Assembly (NCBI GenBank): GCA_027493055.1
Contig: JAPUDO010000001.1
Coordinates: 1-32,137 of the forward strand
Direction: 5' to 3'
Length of the DNA: 32,137 bases
DNA from: Niabella sp.
GTDB taxonomy: Bacteria; Bacteroidota; Bacteroidia; Chitinophagales; Chitinophagaceae
A model generated the notes under the pieces. It was not told the DNA's origin. It did not search any database and saw only the letters and a program-made list of their open reading frames with translations. Made by a program: the position numbers and the translations under genes. Below, piece by piece: positions 7,620 through 17,517 of the stretch. How positions within the stretch are numbered: position 1 is the first letter of the stretch; every line of letters starts with the position of its first letter.

Positions 7620-9980
7620 TCATTCTGTTCGTAACGATTTCACCGGATTCGCTGTTGCCGCCCGGATGGCGTTCAGGCATACTACCAGTAATGTCAGCAA
7701 CAATACTAGAACCCCTACTATCATAAATATCCATATACTGATTTCTATATGATAAGTGTACTTTTCCAGCCAGTGATGCATAAACCACCAGGTAAGCGGT
7801 ATCGCAATGAAAAATGAGATCAATACCAGTTTTAGGAACTGACCAGATATTAACAGTAATACCTGCTGTACCGTTGCGCCCAGCACTTTCCGGATGCCTA
7901 TTTCTTTAAACCTTTTTTCTATCGTAAAGGATGCCAGGCCAGCCAGTCCGATGCAGCAGATAAAGATGGCCAGACCGGCAAAAATATTGGTCAGCTTACT
8001 GATCAATTCCTCTGCCAGGAATTTTTTCCCGAACTCTTCGTCGGCAAACTGGTATGTAAAAGGATAAGCCGGATTGTATTTTTTAAATACCGATTCGATA
8101 AAAGGCAGTGCCTTTTGTGGCAACATCCCCTCATTGAGCCGCAGTGTGATTACACCGGTGGCACGCGGGTTGTAAAAGGTAAACATGGGGTCTACTGGCT
8201 GGAAGGGTGATTCCATGATCACATTTTCCGTAACACCGGTAACCGTATATTTATCATCCCCAAAGCGTATTTCTGTTCCCACGGGGTTTTTCAGCCCCAT
8301 AGCATCTACAGCCGCACGATTGAGCAATATAGATGCAGCGTCCGAAGGCATTCCGGCGAAATCATGCCCCTGGAGGATTTTGATCCCCATCGTCCGGGCA
8401 AAGTCCATATCCGTACGGATGCCGGAAAAAATAATACTAATACCTGGAGGCTTGCCATTCCAGTCAGGCGCATTAAACTTCCACCATACCTGTGTAATGG
8501 GAGAACTGGAGCGGGTCAGTGACTGTACCATGCGGCTGTTGTATAATTCCTGTTTTATAGCGGTGAAATTCTTTTCCGTCTCATCGGTACCAGTAATCAT
8601 GATCAGATTATTGGACCGGTAGCCTATATCCCTGTTCTTTATATGTTGTATTTGCCGGTACACAATAATAGTGGACGAAATGAGCAAAATAGAGGCTACG
8701 AATTGCCCTACCACCAGAAAATGCCGGGGTAAAACAGCCATTTTACCTGCCAGGAAGGTGCCTTTCAGTACTTTTACCGGGTTAAAAGAAGATAAGTACA
8801 GGGCAGGATAGCTTCCGGCCACGACGCCGGTAAGCAATACGATGATCAGGGAACCCAACCAGAAATAAGGCTCACCGATATCAAATGACAGCTCCCTGCC
8901 CACCAGCGTATTAAACGCCGGCAGGAGCAGATATACAGCAAGCATGGAAAGCAAAAAGGCCATCAGTACCAGCAGGGCAGATTCACAGAAAAATTGAAGG
9001 ATCAATGACCTTCTGCTACTGCCCAGTGTTTTACGAATGCCTACTTCCCTGAAACGTTTTTCCGAGCGCGCCGTAGACAGGTTCATGAAATTCACACAGG
9101 CGATCAGTAAAATAATGATCCCGACAATACTAAAAAGCCGTATATATTCGATCATGCCACCCACATTCTTTCCATCTTTAAATTCGCCATACAGGCGCCA
9201 TTTGCTCATGGGGAAGGTAAAATAAGCGCTGCCTTTGTCGCCGGGATCATGTTGCCTTTTAATTGTATTGATCGTACGGTCGATCTGTTTTAAATCGGCC
9301 CCGGGGATCGCCTGTATATATACCCGCCATCTTGAGCCGCTCCAGTTGTGCATCATCTGCTTTGTATCTTCATCAGCATAATCGAAGGGGCGGATGAGCT
9401 CAAACTGGAAGCTGGAGTTACCCGGCGGGTCAGCCACTACGGCTGTTACTTTTACATCCCGGTTCTCTTCCACAATCCTGATAGTTTTATTGATCGGGTC
9501 CGCATTACCAAACAGGGCTTTCGCTGCGGCGGCAGTGATCACGATGGAAGAAGGGTCCTGTATTGCTGTTGTGGCATTCCCTTTCAGAAACTTCCAGGAG
9601 AGCATGTCAAAAAAACGATCGCTTACCGTAATACTGTTTTTCTGCAGCAATACGTTTTTGTAACGCACCGTAATATCATAATCCTGCGTGGTAACCACGG
9701 CATTTTTCACCAGAGGGCTGGTTGCCTGCAATTCCCGGGCCAGCGGCAATACCATATTATAATCGGTGAACACACCGTTGGAGGCAGGACGGTTGGCGAT
9801 CACCGCGTGGATGTTATCATAGTTTTTATGAAACCGGTCGTAATTGATCTCATCCCGTACCCACAGCAGGATGAAAATGGTGCAGGTAATACCAAGGGTA
9901 AGACCCAACAGGTTGGTAAAAGCAAAGCTTTTGCTCCTTAATAAATTCCGCCACGCTATTTTAAAATAATTCTTAAACAT
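7620..9980 (-). CDS. FtsX/MacB-type ABC permease C, higher GC than neighbours
   Basis: 786 residues, the shortest of the seven, with two FtsX units. Membrane segment 1 is at 21-41 and the first-unit segment at about 281-301 is followed by EVGIRKTLGS (312-321). The second-unit motif EIGIRKVLGA is at 693-702, with segments at about 715-733 and 749-771 and a NPVKSLRTE end. It resembles permease D around YGEFKDGK...IRLF...NFMNLSTARS (about 264-306). Its base composition differs: three sampled 60-base lines (8101, 8821, 9301) hold 30-34 G+C, against 15 and 22 in two lines of permease A. It may have entered the cluster, or been replaced, by transfer from a higher-GC relative. A full GC and codon-usage scan is needed to confirm this. 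Confidence 0.93.
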   Translation of the reverse strand: MFKNYFKIAWRNLLRSKSFAFTNLLGLTLGITCTIFILLWVRDEINYDRFHKNYDNIHAVIANRPASNGVFTDYNMVLPLARELQATSPLVKNAVVTTQDYDITVRYKNVLLQKNSITVSDRFFDMLSWKFLKGNATTAIQDPSSIVITAAAAKALFGNADPINKTIRIVEENRDVKVTAVVADPPGNSSFQFELIRPFDYADEDTKQMMHNWSGSRWRVYIQAIPGADLKQIDRTINTIKRQHDPGDKGSAYFTFPMSKWRLYGEFKDGKNVGGMIEYIRLFSIVGIIILLIACVNFMNLSTARSEKRFREVGIRKTLGSSRRSLILQFFCESALLVLMAFLLSMLAVYLLLPAFNTLVGRELSFDIGEPYFWLGSLIIVLLTGVVAGSYPALYLSSFNPVKVLKGTFLAGKMAVLPRHFLVVGQFVASILLISSTIIVYRQIQHIKNRDIGYRSNNLIMITGTDETEKNFTAIKQELYNSRMVQSLTRSSSPITQVWWKFNAPDWNGKPPGISIIFSGIRTDMDFARTMGIKILQGHDFAGMPSDAASILLNRAAVDAMGLKNPVGTEIRFGDDKYTVTGVTENVIMESPFQPVDPMFTFYNPRATGVITLRLNEGMLPQKALPFIESVFKKYNPAYPFTYQFADEEFGKKFLAEELISKLTNIFAGLAIFICCIGLAGLASFTIEKRFKEIGIRKVLGATVQQVLLLISGQFLKLVLISFFIAIPLTWWFMHHWLEKYTYHIEISIWIFMIVGVLVLLLTLLVVCLNAIRAATANPVKSLRTE

Positions 9981-9994
9981 ACCGGTTGATTTAG

Positions 9995-10065
9995 GATGTT
10001 GGATGTATGATCGCTGATTTATTCACTATTGACATTTCATTATTCACTTGTTCATTCCGTTCTCA
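9995..10065 (-). repeat. 71-base spacer repeat, copy 2 (D/C junction)
   Basis: Partner of 5023-5093, 69/71 identical, and likewise covering the stop of the upstream permease (D) and most of the spacer to the next (C). The two copies are 4972 bases apart in direct orientation and bracket permeases B and C. Recombination between them would remove or duplicate those two genes. Confidence 0.85.
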
Positions 10066-12427
10066 AACTCTTCACCGGGTTGGCTGTTGCTGCTTTAATA
10101 GCCTGGTAGCCAACCGTTGACATAGCTATCAGCAACACAATGCTACCTGCTGCCACAAGCGGCCATGCGGTAAGTGTAAAATGATAATCGAATTTTTGCA
10201 GCCATTTATTCATATACCACCATGCTATTGGTAAAATGAGCACAGAGGAAATTATAACAAGCACTAAAAACTCCTTAGACAATAATCCCACCAGCCTTAG
10301 TACGCCGGCTCCCATCACTTTACGAACGCCTATTTCTTTAGTACGTTGCTCTGCTGCAAAGGCGGACAATCCCAGCAACCCAAGACATGAAAGTAGTATG
10401 GCCAGGCCGCCAAAAATATTAGCGATTGCGCCCAGGTTTTTTTCTCCTTCGTATTGGCGTTTCAGGTTATCGGCAATAAATTTAATATCGGGAGGATAGG
10501 AGGGGTTAAGCCTTTTTATTTCTTTATTAATGGCATCAACCGAGGAGGCAATATTTTTTGCGGGGTTTAGCCGCATGGTTAAAACAGGAAGCGTTTTACC
10601 ATACCATACCAGCATTGGATTTTTTTTGTAATAAGGCGAGCCTTTCAAAATATCTTTAAAAACGCCTATTATTGAGTATTGGTTTCCGTCCCCGTCTTTC
10701 AGTGTTGATCCCACCGGAGCATCAAGCTTCATCATCTTCATTGCCGTTTCGCTTATAAGTATGTTTTTACCGGTTGTGTCTGCGGGAAACGTTCTCGAAA
10801 AATCACGCCCTTCTATTATTTCCGCTCCAATGGTGTTGGTAAAATCATAGCCTGCGCCAAACAGATCTATCAGCATCTTTTCATTTTCCTTTTTCCCCGG
10901 CCAGCTAAATCCCCAGCTATTATTACCTCCCTGTGTAATGCTGATATTTGTTTGGGCAGAGGATATGATAATGTTTTTTGTAACCAGATCGTTTTGTAAT
11001 GCTTCTTTGTGTTTAAATAAATCACCTTCCAGGTTTATTTCAATAAGATTATCTGCATTATACCCTATTGGTTTACTTTTTATATATTGAACCTGCTGGT
11101 AAATACAAATAGTTGCTGCAATAAGAAAAATAGCAGTGCAAAACTGCAAGGCAACGGATATTTTACGCACCGGTACTGCTGACCCGGGCTTAATAGTGGT
11201 CATCCCCTTTAAAATATTCAGTGGATTGAACGAAGAAAGATAAAATGCCGGATAAGCCCCGGCAACCAATGCTGTTACAAGTGTGATCAGTAAAAGAGCT
11301 GAGCAGAAATAAATATTGCTAAAAGGCAGATTCAGCGTTATTCCCAAAAGTCTGTTAAAATAGGGAATACATAATACCAACAGACCTATTGATACCACAA
11401 CTGCAAAAAGAGTGATCAGCAACGACTCTCCCAGGAATTTAAAAATAAGGGCTCTGCTGCCAGATCCGATTGTTTTAAGAATGCCCACTTCTTTTGCACG
11501 TTGCTGAGAGCGCGCAGTGCTCAGGTTCATGAAATTAATACAGGCAATCAGCAAAATAGCAATCGCCAGAAATATGAACAGGCGAATTTGCACGATATAA
11601 CCCGAACCTGTAGGTCTGCCATCTTTAAACTCATGGTACAAATGATTTTTAGCTAAAGGAAAAATAAACGCTTCAGCCTTGTAGTCATTCTGATTAGCCA
11701 TTATCATTTTCCGGATAACACCATCCGCGCTTTTAAAATCATTTACTGATCTCAATTGTACATAAGTATCTGTAAAGTTGGAACCCCACCCGGCATCTTT
11801 GGTCCAGGGGTTTTCATTTTCAAGAACGTGCCAGGGCAATACATAATCAAATTGAAAGGACTCGTTGGGCAAGGGACTTTCAATAACTGCGGATACAACC
11901 AGCGGTACCGTATCATTGCGCATCACCGTTTTACCAATGGGGTCCTCATTACCAAAAAGCTTTGCTGCGAATTTGTCGGTAATAACAATATTATTGGGTG
12001 CCGATAAAGCGGTTCCGGCATTTCCTTTTATAAAAGGATAACCGAACACTTCAAAAAAAGAAGGATCGGCATTTAAGCCTGATGTGCGAAAAACATTATC
12101 CTTGTAACGGGTAATACCTCCTGCAAAATAATTGTTTACCCTCAATGCATGTATAACGCCCGGTACCTGCTCTTCAATAGCTTTTGCCATAGGTCCCGGC
12201 GATACCTGGTAGGTAAATACATCGTTCTCCGAAAACTGGTTGCTTTGTATGACATAAATATTTTCAAGGTCTTTAAACCGCTTATCCCAGCTAAGATGGT
12301 AGTTGGCATACAGCAACAGCAGCAGGCAACTGGCAAGGCCAATTGCAAGACCCAAAACATTGATAAGCGAGAAGCTTTTATTTTTTAAAAGATTCCGCCA
12401 GGCGGTTTTTATGTGGTTCTTAAACAA
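10052..12427 (-). CDS. FtsX/MacB-type ABC permease D
   Basis: 791-residue two-unit permease, closest to permease C in its first membrane block (YHEFKDGRPTG, then IRLF and NFMNLSTARSQQR at about 264-310). Membrane segment 1 is at about 21-41, the first-unit segments begin near 281, and the second unit carries EIGVRKVMGA and ends NPVKSLRTE. One oddity: the first-unit coupling motif reads GILKTIGS (315-322), with Leu where all six paralogs have Arg. If that residue contacts the ATPase, the first half of D may couple differently. No Shine-Dalgarno and no promoter motif in the spacer. Confidence 0.93.
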   Translation of the reverse strand: MFKNHIKTAWRNLLKNKSFSLINVLGLAIGLASCLLLLLYANYHLSWDKRFKDLENIYVIQSNQFSENDVFTYQVSPGPMAKAIEEQVPGVIHALRVNNYFAGGITRYKDNVFRTSGLNADPSFFEVFGYPFIKGNAGTALSAPNNIVITDKFAAKLFGNEDPIGKTVMRNDTVPLVVSAVIESPLPNESFQFDYVLPWHVLENENPWTKDAGWGSNFTDTYVQLRSVNDFKSADGVIRKMIMANQNDYKAEAFIFPLAKNHLYHEFKDGRPTGSGYIVQIRLFIFLAIAILLIACINFMNLSTARSQQRAKEVGILKTIGSGSRALIFKFLGESLLITLFAVVVSIGLLVLCIPYFNRLLGITLNLPFSNIYFCSALLLITLVTALVAGAYPAFYLSSFNPLNILKGMTTIKPGSAVPVRKISVALQFCTAIFLIAATICIYQQVQYIKSKPIGYNADNLIEINLEGDLFKHKEALQNDLVTKNIIISSAQTNISITQGGNNSWGFSWPGKKENEKMLIDLFGAGYDFTNTIGAEIIEGRDFSRTFPADTTGKNILISETAMKMMKLDAPVGSTLKDGDGNQYSIIGVFKDILKGSPYYKKNPMLVWYGKTLPVLTMRLNPAKNIASSVDAINKEIKRLNPSYPPDIKFIADNLKRQYEGEKNLGAIANIFGGLAILLSCLGLLGLSAFAAEQRTKEIGVRKVMGAGVLRLVGLLSKEFLVLVIISSVLILPIAWWYMNKWLQKFDYHFTLTAWPLVAAGSIVLLIAMSTVGYQAIKAATANPVKSLRTE

Positions 12428-12522
12428 GGTTTATAATTTTTTAATACTCAATCGTGAACTGTCAATTACCTTATCCGGTTCTTAGACTCTTTATCCTGCT
12501 AAAAACATGATCTCTGTTTTCA

Positions 12523-14907
12523 TCACTCCGTTCGCAATGCTTCGACGGGGTTGACTGTTGCTGCTTTAATTGCTTTGATGCTTACTGTTACCAGCGCAAT
12601 CCCAAATGTTATTAAAGCGGCTAATACAAAAATCCACCAGCTTATTGCTGTTTTGTACGCGAAATGCTGCAGCCATTTATTCATGGCCCAATAACCCACA
12701 GGTAATGCAATGCAGCTGGCGATCAACACCGGTTTTAATAAGTCTTTTGACAACAATACAATAATATTTTGCACAGAAGAGCCCAGCACTTTTCTGACAC
12801 CGATCTCTTTGAAGCGTTTGGTTGCAGTAAATGATGCTAATCCAAATAAGCCCAGGCAGGCCACAAAAATGGCGAGACTGGCAAATACGGTTAATATGCT
12901 CTGCTGACGAATATCTTTTTTATACATATCGTTAAACTGCTGATCCAAAAATTTATATTCAAACGGATAGTCCGGTGCTGCCTTGTCGTACTCCGCTTTA
13001 ATAAGTTTCAGGCCGGACGATATATGCCCTGCCTTCAGTTTTATTAATATTGTCCTTCTGTCCATTGCCGATGAAATGACCAGGGGATCGATGTTTTGCT
13101 TTAATGTTTGAAAATTAAAATCATTTACCACCCCGATAATCCTGCGCTTTGCATTATCACGCACCGTGTTCTGTATCCATTTCCCAACGGCTTGCTGTGG
13201 TGTCCAGCCAAGCTTTGCTGCGGCTGTTTCGTTTATCAGCACGGCATCGGTCGTGTCTGTTGGAAACTGTGATGAGAAGTCTCTGCCTGCAATAATGCTT
13301 AACCCTAACGTTTTTACAAAATCAAAATCTGCAAATTCTGTTCTGGCATTCCATCGTTCACTATGCCCTTCCACATCAAACATGTGGCCGTCAAAAAAGC
13401 CGCCTGGCTCTCCCGACATACATGATACAGACTGTACTATGCTCTGGTTTTGCAAACCGGTTTTAAAAGCATTCATATTCTGGTAAATATCATTGTTGTC
13501 GATCGGCACCATCACTGTTTGTTCTTTATTATAACCTAACTGCCTGTTTTTTACATAGCTGAGTTGCTTGGCAATTACAATAGTGCCAACAATCAGCAAT
13601 ACAGAAATGCTGAATTGTATAACAACTAATATTTGCCTGAATGATGCACTGCTTTTACCGGATTTTAATTTTCCTTTTAATGCCTGCACCGGTGAGAAGG
13701 CGGATAAAAAAAATGCAGGATAGCTGCCCGCCAGAACCCCAACAATAACGATAACCCCGAAAAAGAATAACCAGATGGACAGTGCATTCCAGGAAATGCT
13801 TAATGCGAATCCGAGCAGCTGGGTGTACCAGGGCATTACTACCAATAACAAACTAACGGAAAGTAAACAGGAAATAGCTGTGAGCAAAACAGATTCGCCG
13901 ATGAACTGCCAGATTAAATTATTGCGCAAAGCGCCTAACACCTTGCGCAAACCAACCTCTTTTGAACGCTCGGCTGCGCGAATGGTGGAAAGATTCATAA
14001 AATTGATGCAGGCGATTAATAATATAAGAATGGCAATGGAAAGAAAAATATATACTACAGTTTTGTCGCCATGCTTTACAGTGTCGCCATATTCTGAAGG
14101 CGTTTCAAAATAGATATCTTTTAAAGGTGTTAGCGAAAGTGTAAAATGAAAGCCATACCTCCGCATAGCACTGCCCATATATTTTTCGATAAACTGCGGC
14201 AACTGCTTTTCTACCTGTGCTTGTGTAGCATGCGGGCTTAACTGAACATAAGTGAATATGCCATTGTTAATCCAGGTAGTCATCCAGCTTCTGTCTTTAT
14301 AGTTTTCAAGGGGAACAACCAGGTCGAATTGCAGATGCGAATTGGAAGGAATATCTTTTGCAATGCCGGTCACTTTCAGTGGCAGATCTTTATCAAGGGT
14401 TACCAGCTTGCCCATTGCATTATCAATGCTTCCGAAATATTTTTTTGCTGTGGTTTCCGTAAGCACCACATTTCCAGGTTGCTGCAAAACGGTTGAAGGA
14501 TCTCCTTTTACCAACGGAAAAGAAAACAGCTTGAAAAAATCGCTGTCCACATCTACCACCTTCTTTTCGTGGAATGATAGGTTGCCGATTGTAACAAGGT
14601 TATCGGTAGGGTTTACTCTTACAGATTTTACTATTTGTCCTTTAAAATCGTTCAACAGTGCAGGCGAGTATGGCCCCGATAAATAAGCAACACTTGTTGA
14701 TTTGCCTTCGCGCTCAAATGCTCGCATCACCCGATAAATATTATTGCCGTTCTTTTGAAAATTATCAACACTGAATTCGTTCATGATGAAAAGAAAGATC
14801 ATCATACAAACAGTAATGCCGATAGTGAGGCCTAAAATATTAATGAGCGAAAAGACCTTACTCTTCATCAAATTACGCCATGCGGTTTTGAAATAATTCT
14901 TTATCAT
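12523..14907 (-). CDS. FtsX/MacB-type ABC permease E
   Basis: Two-unit permease of 794 residues from the chosen start MIKNYFKTAWRNLMKSK, which matches the N-termini of its paralogs. An in-frame ATG 29 codons upstream (14994) overlaps the stop of permease F as ATGA, so translational coupling from there is possible. Its extra residues look unlike the family, however, and I prefer 14907. Membrane segment 1 is at about 21-41, the first-unit segment at about 284-304, GLRKVLGA at 319-326, the second-unit motif EIGVRKVLGS, and the C-terminus NPVEALRTE. Both periplasmic domains are present. It is a normal family member of unknown substrate. Confidence 0.9.
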   Translation of the reverse strand: MIKNYFKTAWRNLMKSKVFSLINILGLTIGITVCMMIFLFIMNEFSVDNFQKNGNNIYRVMRAFEREGKSTSVAYLSGPYSPALLNDFKGQIVKSVRVNPTDNLVTIGNLSFHEKKVVDVDSDFFKLFSFPLVKGDPSTVLQQPGNVVLTETTAKKYFGSIDNAMGKLVTLDKDLPLKVTGIAKDIPSNSHLQFDLVVPLENYKDRSWMTTWINNGIFTYVQLSPHATQAQVEKQLPQFIEKYMGSAMRRYGFHFTLSLTPLKDIYFETPSEYGDTVKHGDKTVVYIFLSIAILILLIACINFMNLSTIRAAERSKEVGLRKVLGALRNNLIWQFIGESVLLTAISCLLSVSLLLVVMPWYTQLLGFALSISWNALSIWLFFFGVIVIVGVLAGSYPAFFLSAFSPVQALKGKLKSGKSSASFRQILVVIQFSISVLLIVGTIVIAKQLSYVKNRQLGYNKEQTVMVPIDNNDIYQNMNAFKTGLQNQSIVQSVSCMSGEPGGFFDGHMFDVEGHSERWNARTEFADFDFVKTLGLSIIAGRDFSSQFPTDTTDAVLINETAAAKLGWTPQQAVGKWIQNTVRDNAKRRIIGVVNDFNFQTLKQNIDPLVISSAMDRRTILIKLKAGHISSGLKLIKAEYDKAAPDYPFEYKFLDQQFNDMYKKDIRQQSILTVFASLAIFVACLGLFGLASFTATKRFKEIGVRKVLGSSVQNIIVLLSKDLLKPVLIASCIALPVGYWAMNKWLQHFAYKTAISWWIFVLAALITFGIALVTVSIKAIKAATVNPVEALRTE

Positions 14908-14990
14908 GCCTGATTTGTTTAAAGCACTATTCACTTTTATTATTCCTTTCTGTATGCTTGATCCTGATAAAGACAGGATTTTATCACTTT

Positions 14991-17432
14991 TCATTCCGTT
15001 CGAAGCGATTTAACCGGATTCGCCATTGCGGCTTTTATGGCCTGGTAGCTAACCGATATTGCGGCGATCATAACAGCCAGCGCGCCTGCGAATAAAAACA
15101 TCCACCAACCGATATCAATTCTGAAAGCAAAATCCTGTAGCCATTTAACCATCAGCCACCATCCAATAGGAACTGCTATGACCAGTGAAATAAAAACCAA
15201 GAAGAGAAAGTCTTTCGATAATAGCCTTATAATTCCTGAAACGGAGGCCCCGAGCACTTTGCGGATCCCTATTTCCTTGGTACGCTGAAGAGCTGTAAAC
15301 GTTGCCAGGCCAAAAAGCCCTAAACAACTGATAAAAATAGCAATGACCGTTGCCGTTCGGACCAGCGTTTGTGTTCGCATTTCGTTTTTATAAAACGCAC
15401 CGATAGTGTCATCGTAAAATTCATATTTAAAAGGAGCTTCAGCATAGACCTTTTTCCATTCTTTTTCGATAGAACTGATGGCCTTTTCCCAATCTTTGGG
15501 CTGGTTGGGTAATTTTATATTAAAGGTGCGTAACCGATCCTTATCAGAAACGAATACCCCGGGGGCAATATCGGATCGCATGCCCGATTGGTTAAAATCT
15601 TTTACAACACCAACGATCGGATAGATCTTACCACTGCCTGGAACAAGCAGCTGTTTTCCTATCGCCGTCTGTGGCGTGCCAAATCCCAAAACCTGAAGAG
15701 CTTTTTCATTAATTACCAGAGACGTTGTTGTATCAGCCTGTTTGAAATTATTACCCGCTAACAGCGTTATGCCATAAAAGTTTAGAAAAGCCGTATCCAC
15801 GTTTTTCATTTGCAGCTGAGCCTGCACCTCCTCTTTCCCGTTAAAATAAGTGTACACGCTTCCTACATACATTTCTTCCATTGGCCGGTCTCCCAACGAT
15901 ACGTTTTTGATCATTGTATTTTTAAGCAATTCGTTTCTTAAAACAAACTGTTTATCCTTGTATTCCTTTTTATCTGCAAGCCGGTATGGAACTGAAAAGG
16001 TAATAACCGCGTCTTTATTAAACCCGGGATCTTTATGCAGCATATATTTAAGCTGTTGACCAATGATAATGGCACCTATAATGAAAACCTGGGCAATCAG
16101 GAACTGGAATACGATCAGGCTTTTTCGAAAAGTGATTTTATTGCGACCGATCACTTTTTCAGTTCTTCCTTTCAGCACTTCTACTGTATTTACTTTTGAG
16201 GAGAGCCATGCGGGGTACAGACCTGATAAGAGCGAGATCAGGAATACCAGCAGCAGCATAAAGCCTGCCATGGCCGGGTAATTCATGTAATCAAGGATCC
16301 CCACAGGCAAAAAGTTTTCTAAAATTCTTACGGCAAAAAAGGTCAGCACAAATGAGAACAGCGCAGCTAATACCGTTACCATAAACGTTTCTGCAACGAA
16401 CCTGGCAATCAGGCTTCTCGCCGAGCTGCCTAATGTTTTCCGGATTCCGATCTCCTTCGCCCGCCTCGGTAACAAGGCAGTGCTCAGGTTGATATAATTA
16501 ATACAGGCAAGGAGCAATAAAAAACCACCTGTAATCATCAGGCCGAACAATACCTTTTTATCGGCCGTTCTTGTTTGTGAGCCATATTGTACGGCAAAAT
16601 GCTTTTCTTTTAAAGGCAGTGCCTCGTACCAGCTCCTGTATTTGTATTTTTCAAAGCTTTCTTTATTATGCTGGTGATTGATCTTGTTTAGCTGGGCTAC
16701 AACATTTTTTACATCACCATGTTTACCTGTTTTTATAAACAGCAGGTTGTCGGAGTTTAAGGAAGCCCAGTCCTGATCTGCCATATCATCTCTGCTGACA
16801 GACATAAACTCGGTATTGTCCCTGGAAAAACTATTAGGATAGGGGAGGTCAGCCACTACTCCCGATACGGTCCGCCGTAATGTATCACTATACACAAGAG
16901 GTTTGCCAATCACCTCTGCCGGCGACAGTTTGGGAAAATATTTCTTCGCCCTGTCATGGGTCAGTACTACATTATCCGGATGTTTAAATGCTGTTTTTTT
17001 ATTTCCAGCCAGCCATTTATAGTCAAGCATATCAAAATAATCCGGTAGTGTGGTTACCTGGTGAATATCATCTTCTTCCTCTATTTTCTTATTACCGTTA
17101 TCGGTGGGCACGGTAACGGAGTTATAATGTTTATAAAACATTGGAACAACCAGACCTGCACCTGAGACATCATTGATCAATGCGTTTAGAACCGGTTTTG
17201 ATACTGCGGCAAAGCCGCCGGTATTACCATCTTCTCTTTTATTCCGGATGATAAGCTGATATATGGATTGCGCTTCTGGTACCTTTTTATCAAAGCTGTT
17301 CTCATAACTTACCATCCTGAAAACGATCCAGGCCACACAAATGCAAACGCTAAGCCCAATAATATTAAGAATGGTAAACAAGCGGTTGCGCCATAGCTGC
17401 CTGCCAAGTGTTATAAAGAAATTTCCGAACAT
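14991..17432 (-). CDS. FtsX/MacB-type ABC permease F (F/G subfamily)
   Basis: 813-residue two-unit permease. Membrane segment 1 is at about 21-41; the first-unit segments start near 292 and are followed by EIGIRKTLGS (327-336); the second unit carries EIGIRKVLGA and ends NPVKSLRTE. It shares features with permease G that the other five lack: FDKxVPE near 47-53, KYFP plus IGK in the first periplasmic domain (about 164-177), and FQFLIAQVF in segment 5 (FQFVIAQVF in G). F and G lie on either side of ATPase 2, which suggests, without proving, that these three form one transporter with two different permease subunits, as in LolCDE. Its stop overlaps a possible but unlikely early start of permease E. 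Confidence 0.93.
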   Translation of the reverse strand: MFGNFFITLGRQLWRNRLFTILNIIGLSVCICVAWIVFRMVSYENSFDKKVPEAQSIYQLIIRNKREDGNTGGFAAVSKPVLNALINDVSGAGLVVPMFYKHYNSVTVPTDNGNKKIEEEDDIHQVTTLPDYFDMLDYKWLAGNKKTAFKHPDNVVLTHDRAKKYFPKLSPAEVIGKPLVYSDTLRRTVSGVVADLPYPNSFSRDNTEFMSVSRDDMADQDWASLNSDNLLFIKTGKHGDVKNVVAQLNKINHQHNKESFEKYKYRSWYEALPLKEKHFAVQYGSQTRTADKKVLFGLMITGGFLLLLACINYINLSTALLPRRAKEIGIRKTLGSSARSLIARFVAETFMVTVLAALFSFVLTFFAVRILENFLPVGILDYMNYPAMAGFMLLLVFLISLLSGLYPAWLSSKVNTVEVLKGRTEKVIGRNKITFRKSLIVFQFLIAQVFIIGAIIIGQQLKYMLHKDPGFNKDAVITFSVPYRLADKKEYKDKQFVLRNELLKNTMIKNVSLGDRPMEEMYVGSVYTYFNGKEEVQAQLQMKNVDTAFLNFYGITLLAGNNFKQADTTTSLVINEKALQVLGFGTPQTAIGKQLLVPGSGKIYPIVGVVKDFNQSGMRSDIAPGVFVSDKDRLRTFNIKLPNQPKDWEKAISSIEKEWKKVYAEAPFKYEFYDDTIGAFYKNEMRTQTLVRTATVIAIFISCLGLFGLATFTALQRTKEIGIRKVLGASVSGIIRLLSKDFLFLVFISLVIAVPIGWWLMVKWLQDFAFRIDIGWWMFLFAGALAVMIAAISVSYQAIKAAMANPVKSLRTE

Positions 17433-17517
17433 AAGTATGATTTAATATTTTTTATTATTCTAACAATAGAAAATTGACAATGAACCATGCGTGATTCACT
17501 ACTCACTATTCACAGTT

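Noticed and set aside
9348-9941. 197-codon plus-strand open frame
   Set aside because: It is antisense to permease C, whose frame is clearly real. The high GC of that gene makes long antisense frames likely.
14908-14994. 29-codon N-terminal extension of permease E with ATGA overlap
   Set aside because: The overlap is suggestive of coupling, but all the paralogs begin with the MxKN-type helix found at 14907.
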